From NCBI RefSeq assembly GCF_000687535.1, contig NZ_JHWC01000005.1:89645-153644 (forward strand): a DNA stretch of 64,000 nt, in the 5' to 3' direction. Position numbers and translations under genes: made by a program. Positions 8,422 through 17,968 of this stretch are shown piece by piece. The notes under the pieces were generated by a model. That model saw only the letters and a list, made by a program, of their open reading frames with translations. It did no database searches and was not told the DNA's origin. Positions within the stretch are counted from its first letter, which is position 1. Each line of letters begins with the position of its first letter. This stretch comes from Helicobacter rodentium ATCC 700285. GTDB lineage: Bacteria > Campylobacterota > Campylobacteria > Campylobacterales > Helicobacteraceae.

Positions 8422-10497
8422 ATGCAACCTACACAATTAATTGGACAAGAAATTTTAACAAAATTAAAAGCAGCAAGTCATAAGATAGCACTTGATGAGG
8501 TCATCTTGCTGATTCGCTCTCTTGGGAAACAAGGGCAAGAGGAATTAGAGTTGGCAACGCGGTTAGAAATTATTGCGTTGTTGCGGCAAAAAATATTGGA
8601 TTTGATTTATAACAAAGGCGATATTCCTGATTATAATTTTTTATGGTGTTTTGGAATCTTTGGGGATTGTGGAGCGGATTATAAGATTCCGCAAGATACG
8701 CGTTTTGATGGCTTTATAGATTTGGCAAGTTATGTCAAAAGCACGGAATCTGATTATGAGCGGTTGGTGTTTATTAACTGCATTAGCGTGGCAATGTTGC
8801 TTAGGGGGGATAGGGAAGAGGCGATTAAGTTTTTCTTGCGGCATATTATTTATTTGGATTTGGTTGAGCAATATATGGAGGGGCTAAATACCTTTGTGCT
8901 AGATTTTTGCTTTTATTACCAACTCCCTGTTGAGTGGATTTTAAAGATTCAAAAAGAGGCTTTGGAGGAGGAGTATTTTTGGCAGATTTCAGATAGGAAG
9001 AAAAAATCCATTTTTCTGTGGAGTATGCATATTTTTTGGAATGTCAAGCATTATTTTAATGACTTAAAATGGCGCGAGAATTTTCCTGTGTGGCTTGGAG
9101 TTTTAAAGCGGCTTTTGGAGCAGGGAAATTTGGATTTGGCAATGTATGTGGAATTTTACATTTACCATAAATTTGGAAATTCTGCGCAGACACAGGAGGA
9201 TTGGCAGGAATATAATGATAAGGTTGTGAAGCTTGTAGAGCCTCATTTTGTGGAGTATGGCAAGGCATTACCCAAATGTAAAGAGGCGGTGGATAGGAGT
9301 GCGGGGCGCAAAATAAAAATTGGAATCTTAAAGGATAGAATTGTTGCAAATTCGCCTTATAAAGTGGAGTATTCTTTGATTAAGGCGTTGCTAAGTGAGG
9401 AGGAGTTTGCAAGTCAATATGAAATTGTGGTGTATTCTATGGCATATATTCAAAAAAGCATTGATGATGTTAAAGCAATGCAATCTTTGGTGGAGATTGG
9501 CGCGTCTGTGGTGAGTCCCGCTTTTGGTTTGGTGCAAGAGCATAGCTATTATGTCCCGCATTTGCAAAAGGCGATGATACTTAGGAATAGAATCCTTGCT
9601 GATGAAATAGATATTCTCATCTCCACAGGCACGATTGATGGGAGTGATTTTCTCTTTGCTACAAGAAGTGCGCCTAAGCAAATCTTTTGGAGTCACGGGA
9701 ATGGCAGGTATGATATTAGCGGGATTGATGAGAGGATTTCACACGCTCCGCCGCCAAGTTCCCCTTATATATTTAAAGACTTTAAAGTGCCTATGGATAG
9801 GGATAGATTCTATAATCCACCCCGCGCACCCGAAGTGATTGCAGCAGAGAAAGCTAAGTATCCTATTGGGGAAGATACGATTGTGCTAGGCGTGATTGGA
9901 AGGCTTGTAAAAGTAGATAGTGATGCGTATTTAGGGGCGATTGCGGAGGTAATGCAAAAGCACAAAAATACGATTTTCATTGCGGCTGGGGCTGGGAATA
10001 TTCCTGTGATTAGACAAAAGGTGGAAAAGCTTGGAATCTCGGAGCGGTTCTTTATGCCCGGATTCGTAGATCCGCATATTTATGGGCATATTATTGATAT
10101 ATTTTGTGATACTTTTCCAATGGAACAAGGAGAATCTAGAACAGAATTTACATATAAATTCAGAGGTGTTTCTTGTACGGCGCGTTTAAGTATATCAAAA
10201 CAAGAACTACATAATATCCGCTTACAATCCATTGAGGTATGCAAGCAAAATTTCTTTTTGGCGGAAAATTCTCCTTTATCTTTTAAAGAATTTGAAAAGT
10301 ATTTTTGGTTGGCAGATAATACTTGGTATAGCAATACTTCAGAATGTATTGAAAACCTAAACAACATAATAAATATTTTTAATGATGTTAAAAAAAGAGA
10401 AAAATTCATTAGCTTTTTTAGGGTGCATTATGGTTTATATCATAAAATAGAGCAAAATAATTTTATGAAATTGATTTTGGAGGTATTAGCAGTATGA
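8422..10497 (+). CDS. Large SPINDLY / HMW1C-like (GT41-type) glycosyltransferase
   Basis: A 691-residue protein with an all-helical N-terminal half (about residues 1-290) and a GT-B-like C-terminal half. In the C-terminal half, [21 protein letters not shown], the strand [59 protein letters not shown] and a following QGES match the nucleotide-sugar-binding part of SPINDLY/OGT-like and HMW1C-like enzymes, which glucosylate or GlcNAc-modify proteins. Given its place at the head of a glycan operon, it may glycosylate flagellin or another surface protein. The stop overlaps the start of the next gene (ATGA at 10494-10497). Acceptor and donor are not known from sequence. Confidence 0.7.
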   Translation: MQPTQLIGQEILTKLKAASHKIALDEVILLIRSLGKQGQEELELATRLEIIALLRQKILDLIYNKGDIPDYNFLWCFGIFGDCGADYKIPQDTRFDGFIDLASYVKSTESDYERLVFINCISVAMLLRGDREEAIKFFLRHIIYLDLVEQYMEGLNTFVLDFCFYYQLPVEWILKIQKEALEEEYFWQISDRKKKSIFLWSMHIFWNVKHYFNDLKWRENFPVWLGVLKRLLEQGNLDLAMYVEFYIYHKFGNSAQTQEDWQEYNDKVVKLVEPHFVEYGKALPKCKEAVDRSAGRKIKIGILKDRIVANSPYKVEYSLIKALLSEEEFASQYEIVVYSMAYIQKSIDDVKAMQSLVEIGASVVSPAFGLVQEHSYYVPHLQKAMILRNRILADEIDILISTGTIDGSDFLFATRSAPKQIFWSHGNGRYDISGIDERISHAPPPSSPYIFKDFKVPMDRDRFYNPPRAPEVIAAEKAKYPIGEDTIVLGVIGRLVKVDSDAYLGAIAEVMQKHKNTIFIAAGAGNIPVIRQKVEKLGISERFFMPGFVDPHIYGHIIDIFCDTFPMEQGESRTEFTYKFRGVSCTARLSISKQELHNIRLQSIEVCKQNFFLAENSPLSFKEFEKYFWLADNTWYSNTSECIENLNNIINIFNDVKKREKFISFFRVHYGLYHKIEQNNFMKLILEVLAV

Positions 10498-11816
10498 CGC
10501 CAATTATATTACAGGAATTATTTAGCGAGTTAAGAAAAGAGAATCTTTCTTTTTGCATAACCAACTTGAATTATAATAAGGTAATAATGAATCGTGAGTC
10601 CCAAGTGCAAGATAGCGGGGGGGGGGGCATTATTAGCGCTATCGTTTATCCCTATGAAGAATTATTGGGAGAAATTGGGGATTTTGAGGAAAGAAATGCG
10701 TTTGAGGGTGAAGCTCCTAAAGTTGTACCTAAAGAATTGGCGGAAAAAATCGCAATGCATTTATTGAAATATGCAAAATTAAAAACAATTTATTTGCAAG
10801 TAACTACAAAGTGTAACTATGTCTGCCCTATGTGTCCGTTCCACGGGGAGGGTTACGAGGGAAAATACTTCAAGGATAATCCAAGCTTAAAACCTCAAAA
10901 TATGCCCTTAGAGGAAGCTAAAAGTTATGTGGATAAAATAGCGGATTATGGTGCGAATATGGTTGCAATGTCTCCTAGTGGAGAATTTTTTGTCTATCCT
11001 CATTGGAAGGAAATTAGTCGTTATATTAAATCAAAGGGTTTAAAGATTTCTGCAACGACTAATGGCTCTTTTCTCACAAAAGAGGTGATTACTGAACTTA
11101 AGGATATGGGATTTGATGAGTTGATTTTCTCTATTGATTCTGTCAAACAAGAAACTTATGCTAAGGTGAGAAGTCCAAAGGAAAAGGATTATGAAACCGC
11201 TATTAATGCTCCAATTCTTGCAGCAGAAGCAGGAATTTATACGCACGTGCATTTTGTCCAGCAGCAGCCAAATAGTGGAGAAAAGCAAGAGGTGCTTAAA
11301 TTTTATGAAAATTCTAATGTGAAATTTATTTCTTGTGGCATTGAATTACATACAGATTGCGATAAGGAAATGACGATTCTGCCAATTAATAGACAGCAAT
11401 ATATCCATGGATTGTGTGGAGCTTATAATAATATTGTGATTTTAATAGACGGAAATCTCGTTACTTGTTGTGGTTTTGCGAATCGCTATAAATATATAAA
11501 GCATAAACTAGATATTTGCTCCTTAAAAGAACATTCCATAAAGGAAGTAATTTCTTATCAACATTCCTTAATGGTAGATAAAGATGCAGATGTGATGAAG
11601 TTGTGTTGTAATTGCGATTTGTATCAAATGACTTTTAAAAGACAAAAAGAAATGTCTATTGAGGGCAAATATCTTGCTATAAACGAACAAGAATTTAAAC
11701 AATATTTTAAGATTCCAAAAGAATTGCAAGGCACCCCAAATCATATTTTATTATGGTTGTATCAAAACAATCTCGTTACCAAAATGAAGCAAGATGGAAT
11801 CCTAAAGCCAAATTAA
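10494..11816 (+). CDS. Radical SAM enzyme with C-terminal SPASM-like cysteine region, phase-variable
   Basis: The 440-residue protein has the radical SAM cluster motif CNYVCPMC (CxxxCxxC, about residues 109-116), the following [12 protein letters not shown] and [12 protein letters not shown] strands, and a C-terminal cysteine region ([16 protein letters not shown]) typical of SPASM domains that hold extra Fe-S clusters. Such enzymes perform radical chemistry on sugars or peptides; several occur in glycan clusters. An 11-G tract encodes Gly-Gly-Gly-Gly after residue 41, upstream of the catalytic core, and is in frame (ON) as read. One G more or less would abolish the enzyme. It is translationally coupled to the upstream glycosyltransferase by a 4-base overlap. 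Confidence 0.85.
   Translation: MTPIILQELFSELRKENLSFCITNLNYNKVIMNRESQVQDSGGGGIISAIVYPYEELLGEIGDFEERNAFEGEAPKVVPKELAEKIAMHLLKYAKLKTIYLQVTTKCNYVCPMCPFHGEGYEGKYFKDNPSLKPQNMPLEEAKSYVDKIADYGANMVAMSPSGEFFVYPHWKEISRYIKSKGLKISATTNGSFLTKEVITELKDMGFDELIFSIDSVKQETYAKVRSPKEKDYETAINAPILAAEAGIYTHVHFVQQQPNSGEKQEVLKFYENSNVKFISCGIELHTDCDKEMTILPINRQQYIHGLCGAYNNIVILIDGNLVTCCGFANRYKYIKHKLDICSLKEHSIKEVISYQHSLMVDKDADVMKLCCNCDLYQMTFKRQKEMSIEGKYLAINEQEFKQYFKIPKELQGTPNHILLWLYQNNLVTKMKQDGILKPN
10617..10627 (+). repeat. G11 phase-variation tract in the radical SAM gene (ON)
   Basis: Eleven Gs preceded by GATAGC. The frame is open through to 11816 at this length. Confidence 0.92.
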
Positions 11817-11875
11817 CATTGTTTTTTTTAAGTTATCTTGTGAGATAATAAAAGCCAAATTATAAAGGTTTTTAT

Positions 11876-12373
11876 ATGGTTTTTATTCATTCTACTGCAA
11901 ATGTTGCAAAAGAGGCAAAGATTGGAGAGGGAACGAAGGTTTGGCAGAATGTTCAAATCCGTGAGTTTGCTAATATTGGCGAAAAATGTATCATTTCCAA
12001 AGATGTATATATTGCTGAAAATGTTTCCATTGGCGCAAGATGCAAGATTCAAAATAGTGTCTCTATTTTTCAGGGGGTTACTTTAGAAGATGATGTGTTT
12101 GTTGGACCCAATGTTGCTTTTACAAACGATAAGATTCCTAGAGCTTTCAATGAAAATTGGGAGATTACACCAACTTTTGTGAAAAAAGGAGCAAGCATTG
12201 GCGCAAATGCCACGATTGTTTGCGGTGTTACGATTGGCAAGTATGCAATGGTGGCTGCAGGTAGCGTAGTAACTAAAGATGTAGAAGATTATAGTCTTGT
12301 AATGGGAAATCCAGCAAAACATTATAGTTATATTGATAAAATGGGGAATAAGGTCAATGTTAAGCCAAACTGA
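11876..12373 (+). CDS. Left-handed beta-helix N-acetyltransferase, WbpD/WlbB-like
   Basis: Hexapeptide-repeat acyltransferase of 165 residues that would acetylate an amino group of a UDP-sugar (WbpD acts on the 3-amino group of UDP-GlcNAc3N-uronate). Repeats such as ANVAKEAKIGEGTKVWQNVQI and the loop VFVGPNVAFTNDKIPRAF, then GASIGANATIVCGVTIG and MVAAGSVVTKDV, match WbpD. A second, longer WbpD-like gene lies at 28105. ATG 11876 is preceded by AAAGG and by a possible -10 GATAAT at 11844-11849, suggesting an internal promoter. It overlaps the next gene by 17 bases. Confidence 0.88.
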   Translation: MVFIHSTANVAKEAKIGEGTKVWQNVQIREFANIGEKCIISKDVYIAENVSIGARCKIQNSVSIFQGVTLEDDVFVGPNVAFTNDKIPRAFNENWEITPTFVKKGASIGANATIVCGVTIGKYAMVAAGSVVTKDVEDYSLVMGNPAKHYSYIDKMGNKVNVKPN

Positions 12374-13319
12374 TAAATGGATAAAAATCGGCTTACTAGG
12401 TGTAGGTAGAATGGGGCAGAATCATCTGCGTATTTTATCTATGTTAAAGCATGTTGAGATTAGTTTTATTTATGATATTGCAGAAGATTCTGCTAGAGAG
12501 ATTGCCGAACAATATCAAGTGCCACTTTCAACAAATCTTGATGAGGATTTGAAAAAGGTAGATGGTGTGATTATTGTAACGCCAACTTTTACGCATAGTG
12601 ATTATTTCTTTAAAATTGCTCCATTGGTAAAAAATATTTTTATTGAAAAACCTTTGGCGCACACTTTGGAAGCAACTAGGGAAATTGCTCAATATGTCCA
12701 ACAGCACAAGATGTGCTTACAAGTAGGTTTTATAGAGCGTTATAATCCAGCAGTTACCGCCTTAAAAAAAGCAATCCACAATAGTCAAGCAGTGATTAAT
12801 ATGGATTTTACGAGGACAAATAAAATTAGCAGTCGTATTACCGATGTAGATGTTGTGTTAGATTTGATGATTCACGATATTGATTTAGCATTGTATCTCA
12901 ATGGAGCAGTGGATAAAATTTATGCTTATGGTTGTTGTGAGAGAGAGATGATAGAATTTGCAAGAGCAATCATTACACATAAAAATGGCGTGTTTTCTTC
13001 TATTACTGCTAGTCGTATCACAGAAAAGCGTATGCGATACATTAGTGTTACTTGTGATAATATGTATGTGGATTGCAATCTTTTAAGCAAAGAAGTTTTT
13101 GTGAATAAACAATCTTTAGAGCAGTATCTTGAAAATGTTTCTATCACTTCTAAAATGGAAACTATTGATGTGAAGCCAAGAGAAGCACTTTTGCTAGAAT
13201 TGATTGATTTTATTGAAGTTTGTAGGGGTAATCAAAGAGAGATTATTCAAGCAAAAGATGCTTTAGCAGCTATGGAAGTTGCTTATGAGATTCAATCCCA
13301 AATTAAAAGAGCATTATAA
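12357..13319 (+). CDS. Gfo/Idh/MocA family sugar-nucleotide oxidoreductase
   Basis: NAD(P)-dependent oxidoreductase with an N-terminal Rossmann motif (IGLLGVGRMGQNHLRIL) and the family signature EKP (in IFIEKPLAHTLEA, about residue 95), followed by QVGFIERYNP and the H-x-x-D motif LMIHDIDLAL. It probably oxidises or reduces a hydroxyl of a UDP-sugar, which the neighbouring aminotransferase then aminates. I place the start at ATG 12357, preceded by AAGG, rather than at an in-frame TTG at 12333 that would lengthen the overlap with the acyltransferase. The next gene starts on its last base (TAATG). Confidence 0.88.
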   Translation: MLSQTDKWIKIGLLGVGRMGQNHLRILSMLKHVEISFIYDIAEDSAREIAEQYQVPLSTNLDEDLKKVDGVIIVTPTFTHSDYFFKIAPLVKNIFIEKPLAHTLEATREIAQYVQQHKMCLQVGFIERYNPAVTALKKAIHNSQAVINMDFTRTNKISSRITDVDVVLDLMIHDIDLALYLNGAVDKIYAYGCCEREMIEFARAIITHKNGVFSSITASRITEKRMRYISVTCDNMYVDCNLLSKEVFVNKQSLEQYLENVSITSKMETIDVKPREALLLELIDFIEVCRGNQREIIQAKDALAAMEVAYEIQSQIKRAL

Positions 13320-14287
13320 TGGAATCTTTAAGAAAGCCCATTTGCGATAGCGTGATTCTTGTTACAGGTGGAGCTGGGTTTATTGGCAGTCATTTGATAG
13401 ATAGATTGCTCAAAGAAGGAGCAAAGCAAGTTATTGTGGTTGATAATTTATTTTTGGGTGATGAAGAAAATCTAAAATCTGCTATTCAAAAAGGAATTAT
13501 TTTTTATAAAGACGATATGGAGATTCTTTCGTCTGTGGAATATATTTTTGAGCGACATAAAATTGATATTGTTTTTAATTGTGCCACCAAAGCTCTTAAT
13601 TATTCATTTGTGAATCCAAAAAATAGCTTTAGTGTCAATAGTGCGATAATACTCAATCTTTTAGAAGCGCAGAGAAAGGGCTCGTTTAAAACTCTCGTGC
13701 ATTTTTCAACTTCAGAAGTCTATGGTAGTGCAGTTTATGAGCCAATGGACGAACAGCACCCCATTAACCCAACAACAACTTATGCAGCAGGCAAGGCTGC
13801 TGCTGATATAGCTTTAAAAAGTTGGGTGTCTATGTTTGGGTTAGATTCTTTTATTGTGAGACCTTTTAATAATTATGGACCTAGACAAAATTATAAGGGT
13901 TATTTAGCAGGAGTGATTCCCATTACAATTTATAGGATATTAAAAGGAATCTCGCCAGAGATTTATGGAAGTGGTTTGCAAAGTAGAGATTTTATTTATG
14001 TAGAAGATACGATTGATGCAATTATTAAAGTTTATCCTTTGATGCAAAAGGGAGAAAGTGTCAATATTTCAACAGAGGGGCAAATTTCTATCCAAGAAGT
14101 TATCAATAAAATTGCAAAGTTTATGGATTATAAGGGGGAGATTTTAAAAAAACCTCCTAGAAATTCTGATGTAGAATGCCATAATGCAAGTAATGCGAAA
14201 ATTAAATCTTTAATTGACTATCAACTAACCCCTTTTGATGAAGGCTTAAAACGAAGCATACAATGGTATCGGGAGCATATTAAATGA
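13319..14287 (+). CDS. NAD-dependent sugar-nucleotide epimerase/dehydratase (extended SDR)
   Basis: Extended short-chain dehydrogenase of 322 residues, with the NAD-binding GGAGFIGSHL (about residues 18-27), the active-site STSEVYGS, YxxxK as YAAGKAAAD, and RPFNNYGPRQ followed by DFIYVEDT in the substrate domain. This is the dTDP-glucose 4,6-dehydratase / UDP-uronate 4-keto or decarboxylase branch; the exact reaction is not decidable by eye. The gene is embedded between an oxidoreductase and a DegT aminotransferase with overlapping stops and starts, consistent with formation of an amino-deoxy sugar. Confidence 0.88.
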   Translation: MESLRKPICDSVILVTGGAGFIGSHLIDRLLKEGAKQVIVVDNLFLGDEENLKSAIQKGIIFYKDDMEILSSVEYIFERHKIDIVFNCATKALNYSFVNPKNSFSVNSAIILNLLEAQRKGSFKTLVHFSTSEVYGSAVYEPMDEQHPINPTTTYAAGKAAADIALKSWVSMFGLDSFIVRPFNNYGPRQNYKGYLAGVIPITIYRILKGISPEIYGSGLQSRDFIYVEDTIDAIIKVYPLMQKGESVNISTEGQISIQEVINKIAKFMDYKGEILKKPPRNSDVECHNASNAKIKSLIDYQLTPFDEGLKRSIQWYREHIK

Positions 14288-15366
14288 TAAAGTTAATTCA
14301 ACCTTATATTTGTTTTGACGAAGTCAAGGAAGATTTTAAAGAGATTTTTGATTCTGGTTGGCTGACAAAGGGTAAATATATTCAGCAGTTTATGCAAAAT
14401 TTAAAGGATTATATGAATATCCAATACGCCTATGCAACAACATCGGCAACTACTGCTTTGAGTATTTGCCTTAAGGCTTTGAATCTGCAAAGTCAAGATG
14501 AAGTCATTGTATCAGACTTCTCCTTTCCTGCTACTTCAAATGTATTGGAAGATTTAGGAATTAAGCCTATATTTGCGGATGTTTGTTTATCTACTTTTAA
14601 TATGCTTCCAGAGGAGCTTGAAAAGAAAATCTCTAAAAAAACCAAAGCAGTTGTTTTTGTGCATGCATTAGGGAACCCTAGTGGTATTTCTAAGATTCAA
14701 GAAATATGTCGGCATTATAAGATTCCATTGATAGAGGACGCAGCTTGTGCGATAGGCAGCAGTGAGTATGGTAAAAAAGCCGGCACATTTGGTGAGTTGG
14801 GTTGTTTTAGTTTTCACCCTAGAAAACTCTTAACAACAGGAGAAGGCGGGGCAGTTGTTTTTAATAAGGAAAGTTTTAAGGAATTTTTTGAAATCAAATT
14901 GAATCACGGAGCAGTGTTTCATCAAGATAAATTTGACTTTGTGGATTTTGGTTATAATTATAGACTTCCAGAATTACAAGCTGTGATGGGTATCAAGCAA
15001 TTAAAGAAGTTGGACAATATAATTCAAGAAAGAAACCAAATCAGGGAAGCATATATTCAATATTTGAATCCTTTAGGATTTCAAGCTCAAGAAATTAATA
15101 AAGAAGTAGTTTTTAATGTGCAGTCTATGGTTTTTGTCGTCCCAAAAAATATTTGTAGAGATGATTTAATTGCTTATTTATATCAAAATGGTATAGAAAG
15201 CACTTTGGGCACTTATTGTTTAAGCAACACAACTTTTTGTAAGAATAAATACAATGCGATTCAAAAGAATGCAAAATTTTTAGAAGATTCTACTTTGACG
15301 CTTCCTTGTTATAAAGGGGTTGATGTAGAGTATATTTCTAAAACTATTCAAAAGTTTTTAGCATAG
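14284..15366 (+). CDS. DegT/DnrJ/EryC1 family sugar aminotransferase
   Basis: PLP-dependent aminotransferase that puts an amino group on a keto-sugar nucleotide. Landmarks: YATTSATTALSICLKALNL, DEVIVSDFSFPATSNVL, the Asp-containing LIEDAACAIGS, and the internal aldimine lysine in FSFHPRKLLTTGEGG (about Lys181). NYRLPELQAVMG is also typical. It overlaps the dehydratase by four bases (ATGA), so the two are very probably sequential steps. Length 360 is normal. Confidence 0.92.
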   Translation: MIKLIQPYICFDEVKEDFKEIFDSGWLTKGKYIQQFMQNLKDYMNIQYAYATTSATTALSICLKALNLQSQDEVIVSDFSFPATSNVLEDLGIKPIFADVCLSTFNMLPEELEKKISKKTKAVVFVHALGNPSGISKIQEICRHYKIPLIEDAACAIGSSEYGKKAGTFGELGCFSFHPRKLLTTGEGGAVVFNKESFKEFFEIKLNHGAVFHQDKFDFVDFGYNYRLPELQAVMGIKQLKKLDNIIQERNQIREAYIQYLNPLGFQAQEINKEVVFNVQSMVFVVPKNICRDDLIAYLYQNGIESTLGTYCLSNTTFCKNKYNAIQKNAKFLEDSTLTLPCYKGVDVEYISKTIQKFLA

Positions 15367-15373
15367 GAAAATA

Positions 15374-15991
15374 ATGAAAAATAAAAATGTTTTAAAACAG
15401 AGAGGAAAGATATTTGGTTTCTTTTCTCGCTTGAGGGATAGAAAAAAGATAAAATACAATAGAGTTTTGCCCTTGAATGAATATTTGGGCAATCGTTGGG
15501 AAAAGGCAAGTTATTTACAATGGGGAGAGGGGAGTAACTGCTATGATAATGTCTATATTTTTGGCGATGTGCAAGTAGGAGAAAATACCTTTGTTGGTCC
15601 TTTTTGTATTCTTGATGGAGGCGGAGGGTTAAGAATTGGCAAGTTTTGTTCTATTTCTGCTGGGGTGCAGATTTATACACATAATAGTGTGCAGTGGTCT
15701 CATCAAGGAGGAGGCTCACTTGAGTATGCTCCTGTTGTAATAGAGGATTATTGCTATATTGGTCCAAATTCAGTCATTAGTATGGGTGTTACAATCGGTA
15801 AAGGGGCTATTGTAGGGGCTTGTAGCTTTGTAAATAAAGATGTTCCTCCTAATACAAAAGTTGCAGGTTGTCCTGCAAAAATTATTTCAACAAATACAGG
15901 AGGAAATATGAAAGATATAAATATTAGTGCGGGGGGGGGGGGTAATTCCCTTAATTGCAAACACGATTCCACCTTTCTCTGTGTGGCATAG
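15374..15991 (+). CDS. Hexapeptide-repeat acyltransferase with phase-variable tail
   Basis: Left-handed beta-helix acyltransferase: repeats run from YDNVYIFGDVQVGENTFVG through IGKFCSISAGVQIYTH to YIGPNSVISMGVTIGKGAIVGA and end with the usual PAKII, about residue 174. It would O- or N-acetylate a sugar. Past the natural end, a strong Shine-Dalgarno AGGAGGA (15898-15904) precedes ATG 15908 in the same frame, followed by a 12-G tract. With 12 Gs the tail ends at 15991. With 11 Gs it ends at TGA 16002-16004, overlapping the sulfotransferase GTG start. Confidence 0.82.
   Translation: MKNKNVLKQRGKIFGFFSRLRDRKKIKYNRVLPLNEYLGNRWEKASYLQWGEGSNCYDNVYIFGDVQVGENTFVGPFCILDGGGGLRIGKFCSISAGVQIYTHNSVQWSHQGGGSLEYAPVVIEDYCYIGPNSVISMGVTIGKGAIVGACSFVNKDVPPNTKVAGCPAKIISTNTGGNMKDINISAGGGGNSLNCKHDSTFLCVA
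15931..15942 (+). repeat. G12 phase-variation tract between the acyltransferase and the sulfotransferase-like gene
   Basis: Twelve Gs preceded by AGTGC. Three frames end at 15991 (12 G), at 16004 overlapping the next start (11 G), or at once (13 G). Confidence 0.9.
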
Positions 15992-16000
15992 GAGGGTGGC

Positions 16001-16930
16001 GTGAGAACTCCTAATTTTATTATTGGTGGCACTGCCGCAGGTGGAACAAGTTATTTATATGAACTTCTAATCCAACACCCCGAAGTTTATTTGCCCAAGC
16101 AAAGAATTCCAGAACCTCATTATTATTACAAAAGTTGGGAATATGCAAAGGGTTTAGAATGGTATTTAAAAGAATATTTTAATGATGTGCCAAAAGATAA
16201 AATAGCAGTTGGCGAACGCTCTAGCTCTTATCTCTATGGTGGTGCAAAGGTTGCACAAAGAATCGCTAAAGACTTTCCGCAAATGAAATTTATCTTTATG
16301 CTACGCAATCCTATCCAAAGGGCTTGGGGTAATTACCGCTTTACTGCACTGCAGGGTTTAGAGGAATTGAGTTTTCAAGATGCAATCAAGCAAGAAAAAA
16401 TTAGAATCAAAGAATCACAGGGGATTTGGAGCGAGATTCAACCTTATGATTACACAGGCAGAGGATTTTACGCCAAGCAGTTAAAAGAGTTTTTAGAGTT
16501 TTTCCCAAAAGAGCAGATTTTATGTATTAAATCAGAGTCTCTCTCTAATGAGAATTTAGAACCTCTTTTTAAAATTTATCGTTTTTTGGGGCTTTTGGAT
16601 ACTTCTTTTATGCCTCTTCCTGCTCCAATTCACGCAAGCCCAAGTGTTGTAAGTGCTAAAGCGCAAAAGGAGCTAAGAGATTATTTTGGGGGAGATAAAT
16701 TTAGCTTTTTAATGAATAATATTCGCAAAGAAGAAAATGTGGAGATTCAAGATAAACAAAAATATTTACAACTTCAAGAAAATCTTAAAGGCAAAAAAGA
16801 AGCAATACCACAAGATTGTGAAAAGATTTTGCAAGAGGTTTTTAAATCTGACATAGAAGAATTAGAAAAAATGGTGGATTTTGATGTGAAATCTTGGCAA
16901 ACAATTTCTGCGGGGGGGGGGGGCTTTTAG
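16001..16930 (+). CDS. Sulfotransferase-domain protein with phase-variable C-terminus
   Basis: Sulfotransferase-fold protein of 309 residues. The 5'-phosphosulfate loop region FIIGGTAAGGTSYLYELL (from residue 6) and the 3'-phosphate motif FIFMLRNPIQRAWGNYRF (about residue 103) are clear. The loop usually carries a lysine (PKxGTT); here the aligned residue is alanine, so PAPS-dependent sulfation is not assured. GTG 16001 is preceded by GGAGG at 15991-15995. The domain is complete before the 12-G tract, which leads to Gly-Gly-Gly-Gly-Phe and stop. With 13 Gs it gains about 19 residues and overlaps the next gene by 11 bases. Confidence 0.78.
   Translation: MRTPNFIIGGTAAGGTSYLYELLIQHPEVYLPKQRIPEPHYYYKSWEYAKGLEWYLKEYFNDVPKDKIAVGERSSSYLYGGAKVAQRIAKDFPQMKFIFMLRNPIQRAWGNYRFTALQGLEELSFQDAIKQEKIRIKESQGIWSEIQPYDYTGRGFYAKQLKEFLEFFPKEQILCIKSESLSNENLEPLFKIYRFLGLLDTSFMPLPAPIHASPSVVSAKAQKELRDYFGGDKFSFLMNNIRKEENVEIQDKQKYLQLQENLKGKKEAIPQDCEKILQEVFKSDIEELEKMVDFDVKSWQTISAGGGGF
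16912..16923 (+). repeat. G12 phase-variation tract at the 3' end of the sulfotransferase-like gene
   Basis: Twelve Gs preceded by TCTGC. At 13 the frame extends to TGA 16981-16983, past the next ATG at 16973. Confidence 0.9.
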
Positions 16931-16972
16931 CTGATAATTCTTTTCGTTGCTTTTCAGTTTGCGAGGTGCGTT

Positions 16973-17968
16973 ATGCGAGTTGAAAAGCTACATCCTCATT
17001 TGCATAACTCTTATAATGCGTTTTTAGAGTCTATGCCAACGATGCTTTATTATTCTTTAAATTTTAAAAAACTTCTAGAAGATATTTTACATTGTGATTC
17101 GCATTATATGGTTGCTTTAGAGGGGGATAAGGTTTGTGGAATTTTGCCTTTGATGTCTAAAAGTGGCTCATATGGAGAAGTTTTAAATTCTTTACCATTT
17201 TATGGGAGTAATGGAGGGATTATCGCAAATAATATGGAAGCTAGTTTTATTTTAAGAGAATGCTATAATCAATTTGCTTCTACATTCGCAAGTACAAATT
17301 ATATTCAAAACCCATTAACAATAGAATCTAGCGGTATTTTGCACGATTTTGTAGATAGGCGACTTTCGCAATGGACTAAACTAAAGGATAAAGACGCTTT
17401 GTTTGCTTCGTTTGCATCTAGTGCAAGACGCAATATCAAAAAATCTCTTAGGGAGAATATAAAAGTTACTACGACAAAAAAGATTGACTTTTTGTATCAA
17501 ACACATAGAGAAAATATTTTAGCCAACAATGGAATCCCAAAAGAAAAAATATTTTTTGAAAAAATCTCTAAATGTTTTAAAGATGGAGAGTATAAAATTT
17601 ATGCGGCATTTTACAATGATAAGCCCATAGCGGCTTTGCTACTCTTTTATTTTGGGGGAATTGTGGAATACTATACCCCGGCTACCTTGCTAGAGTTTAG
17701 GAATCTACAAGCTCTCCCTTTGTTGGTTTATATTGCTATGGTGGATGCTTATGAAAAAGGTTACCAGTGGTGGAATTGGGGTGGGACTTGGGGAAGTCAG
17801 GAAAGTTTATATAGATTTAAAGAAAAATTTGGTGCAATAGAAAAGCATTATAACTATTATTGCAAATTGAACAATCAAGATATTTTGAATGCCAAAGCTT
17901 CGGAATTATTGAGGGAATATCCTTATTTTTATGTTGTTCCATTTAGTGCTTTAAAGGAGAGTGAATGA
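16973..17968 (+). CDS. FemAB/GNAT-like peptidyl or acyl transferase
   Basis: A 331-residue protein with the double-GNAT layout of FemAB-like proteins. The C-terminal GNAT includes AAFYNDKPIAALLLFYFGGIV, followed by YYTPATLLEFRNLQALPLLVYIAM and the aromatic run YQWWNWGGTWGSQESLYRFKEKFG, which is a strong family signature (W-GxxxxxxxLYxFKxxFG). FemAB family enzymes add amino acids from aminoacyl-tRNA or other acyl donors to amines. In this operon it is likely to acylate an amino sugar. It overlaps the next formyltransferase by four bases. Confidence 0.8.
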   Translation: MRVEKLHPHLHNSYNAFLESMPTMLYYSLNFKKLLEDILHCDSHYMVALEGDKVCGILPLMSKSGSYGEVLNSLPFYGSNGGIIANNMEASFILRECYNQFASTFASTNYIQNPLTIESSGILHDFVDRRLSQWTKLKDKDALFASFASSARRNIKKSLRENIKVTTTKKIDFLYQTHRENILANNGIPKEKIFFEKISKCFKDGEYKIYAAFYNDKPIAALLLFYFGGIVEYYTPATLLEFRNLQALPLLVYIAMVDAYEKGYQWWNWGGTWGSQESLYRFKEKFGAIEKHYNYYCKLNNQDILNAKASELLREYPYFYVVPFSALKESE

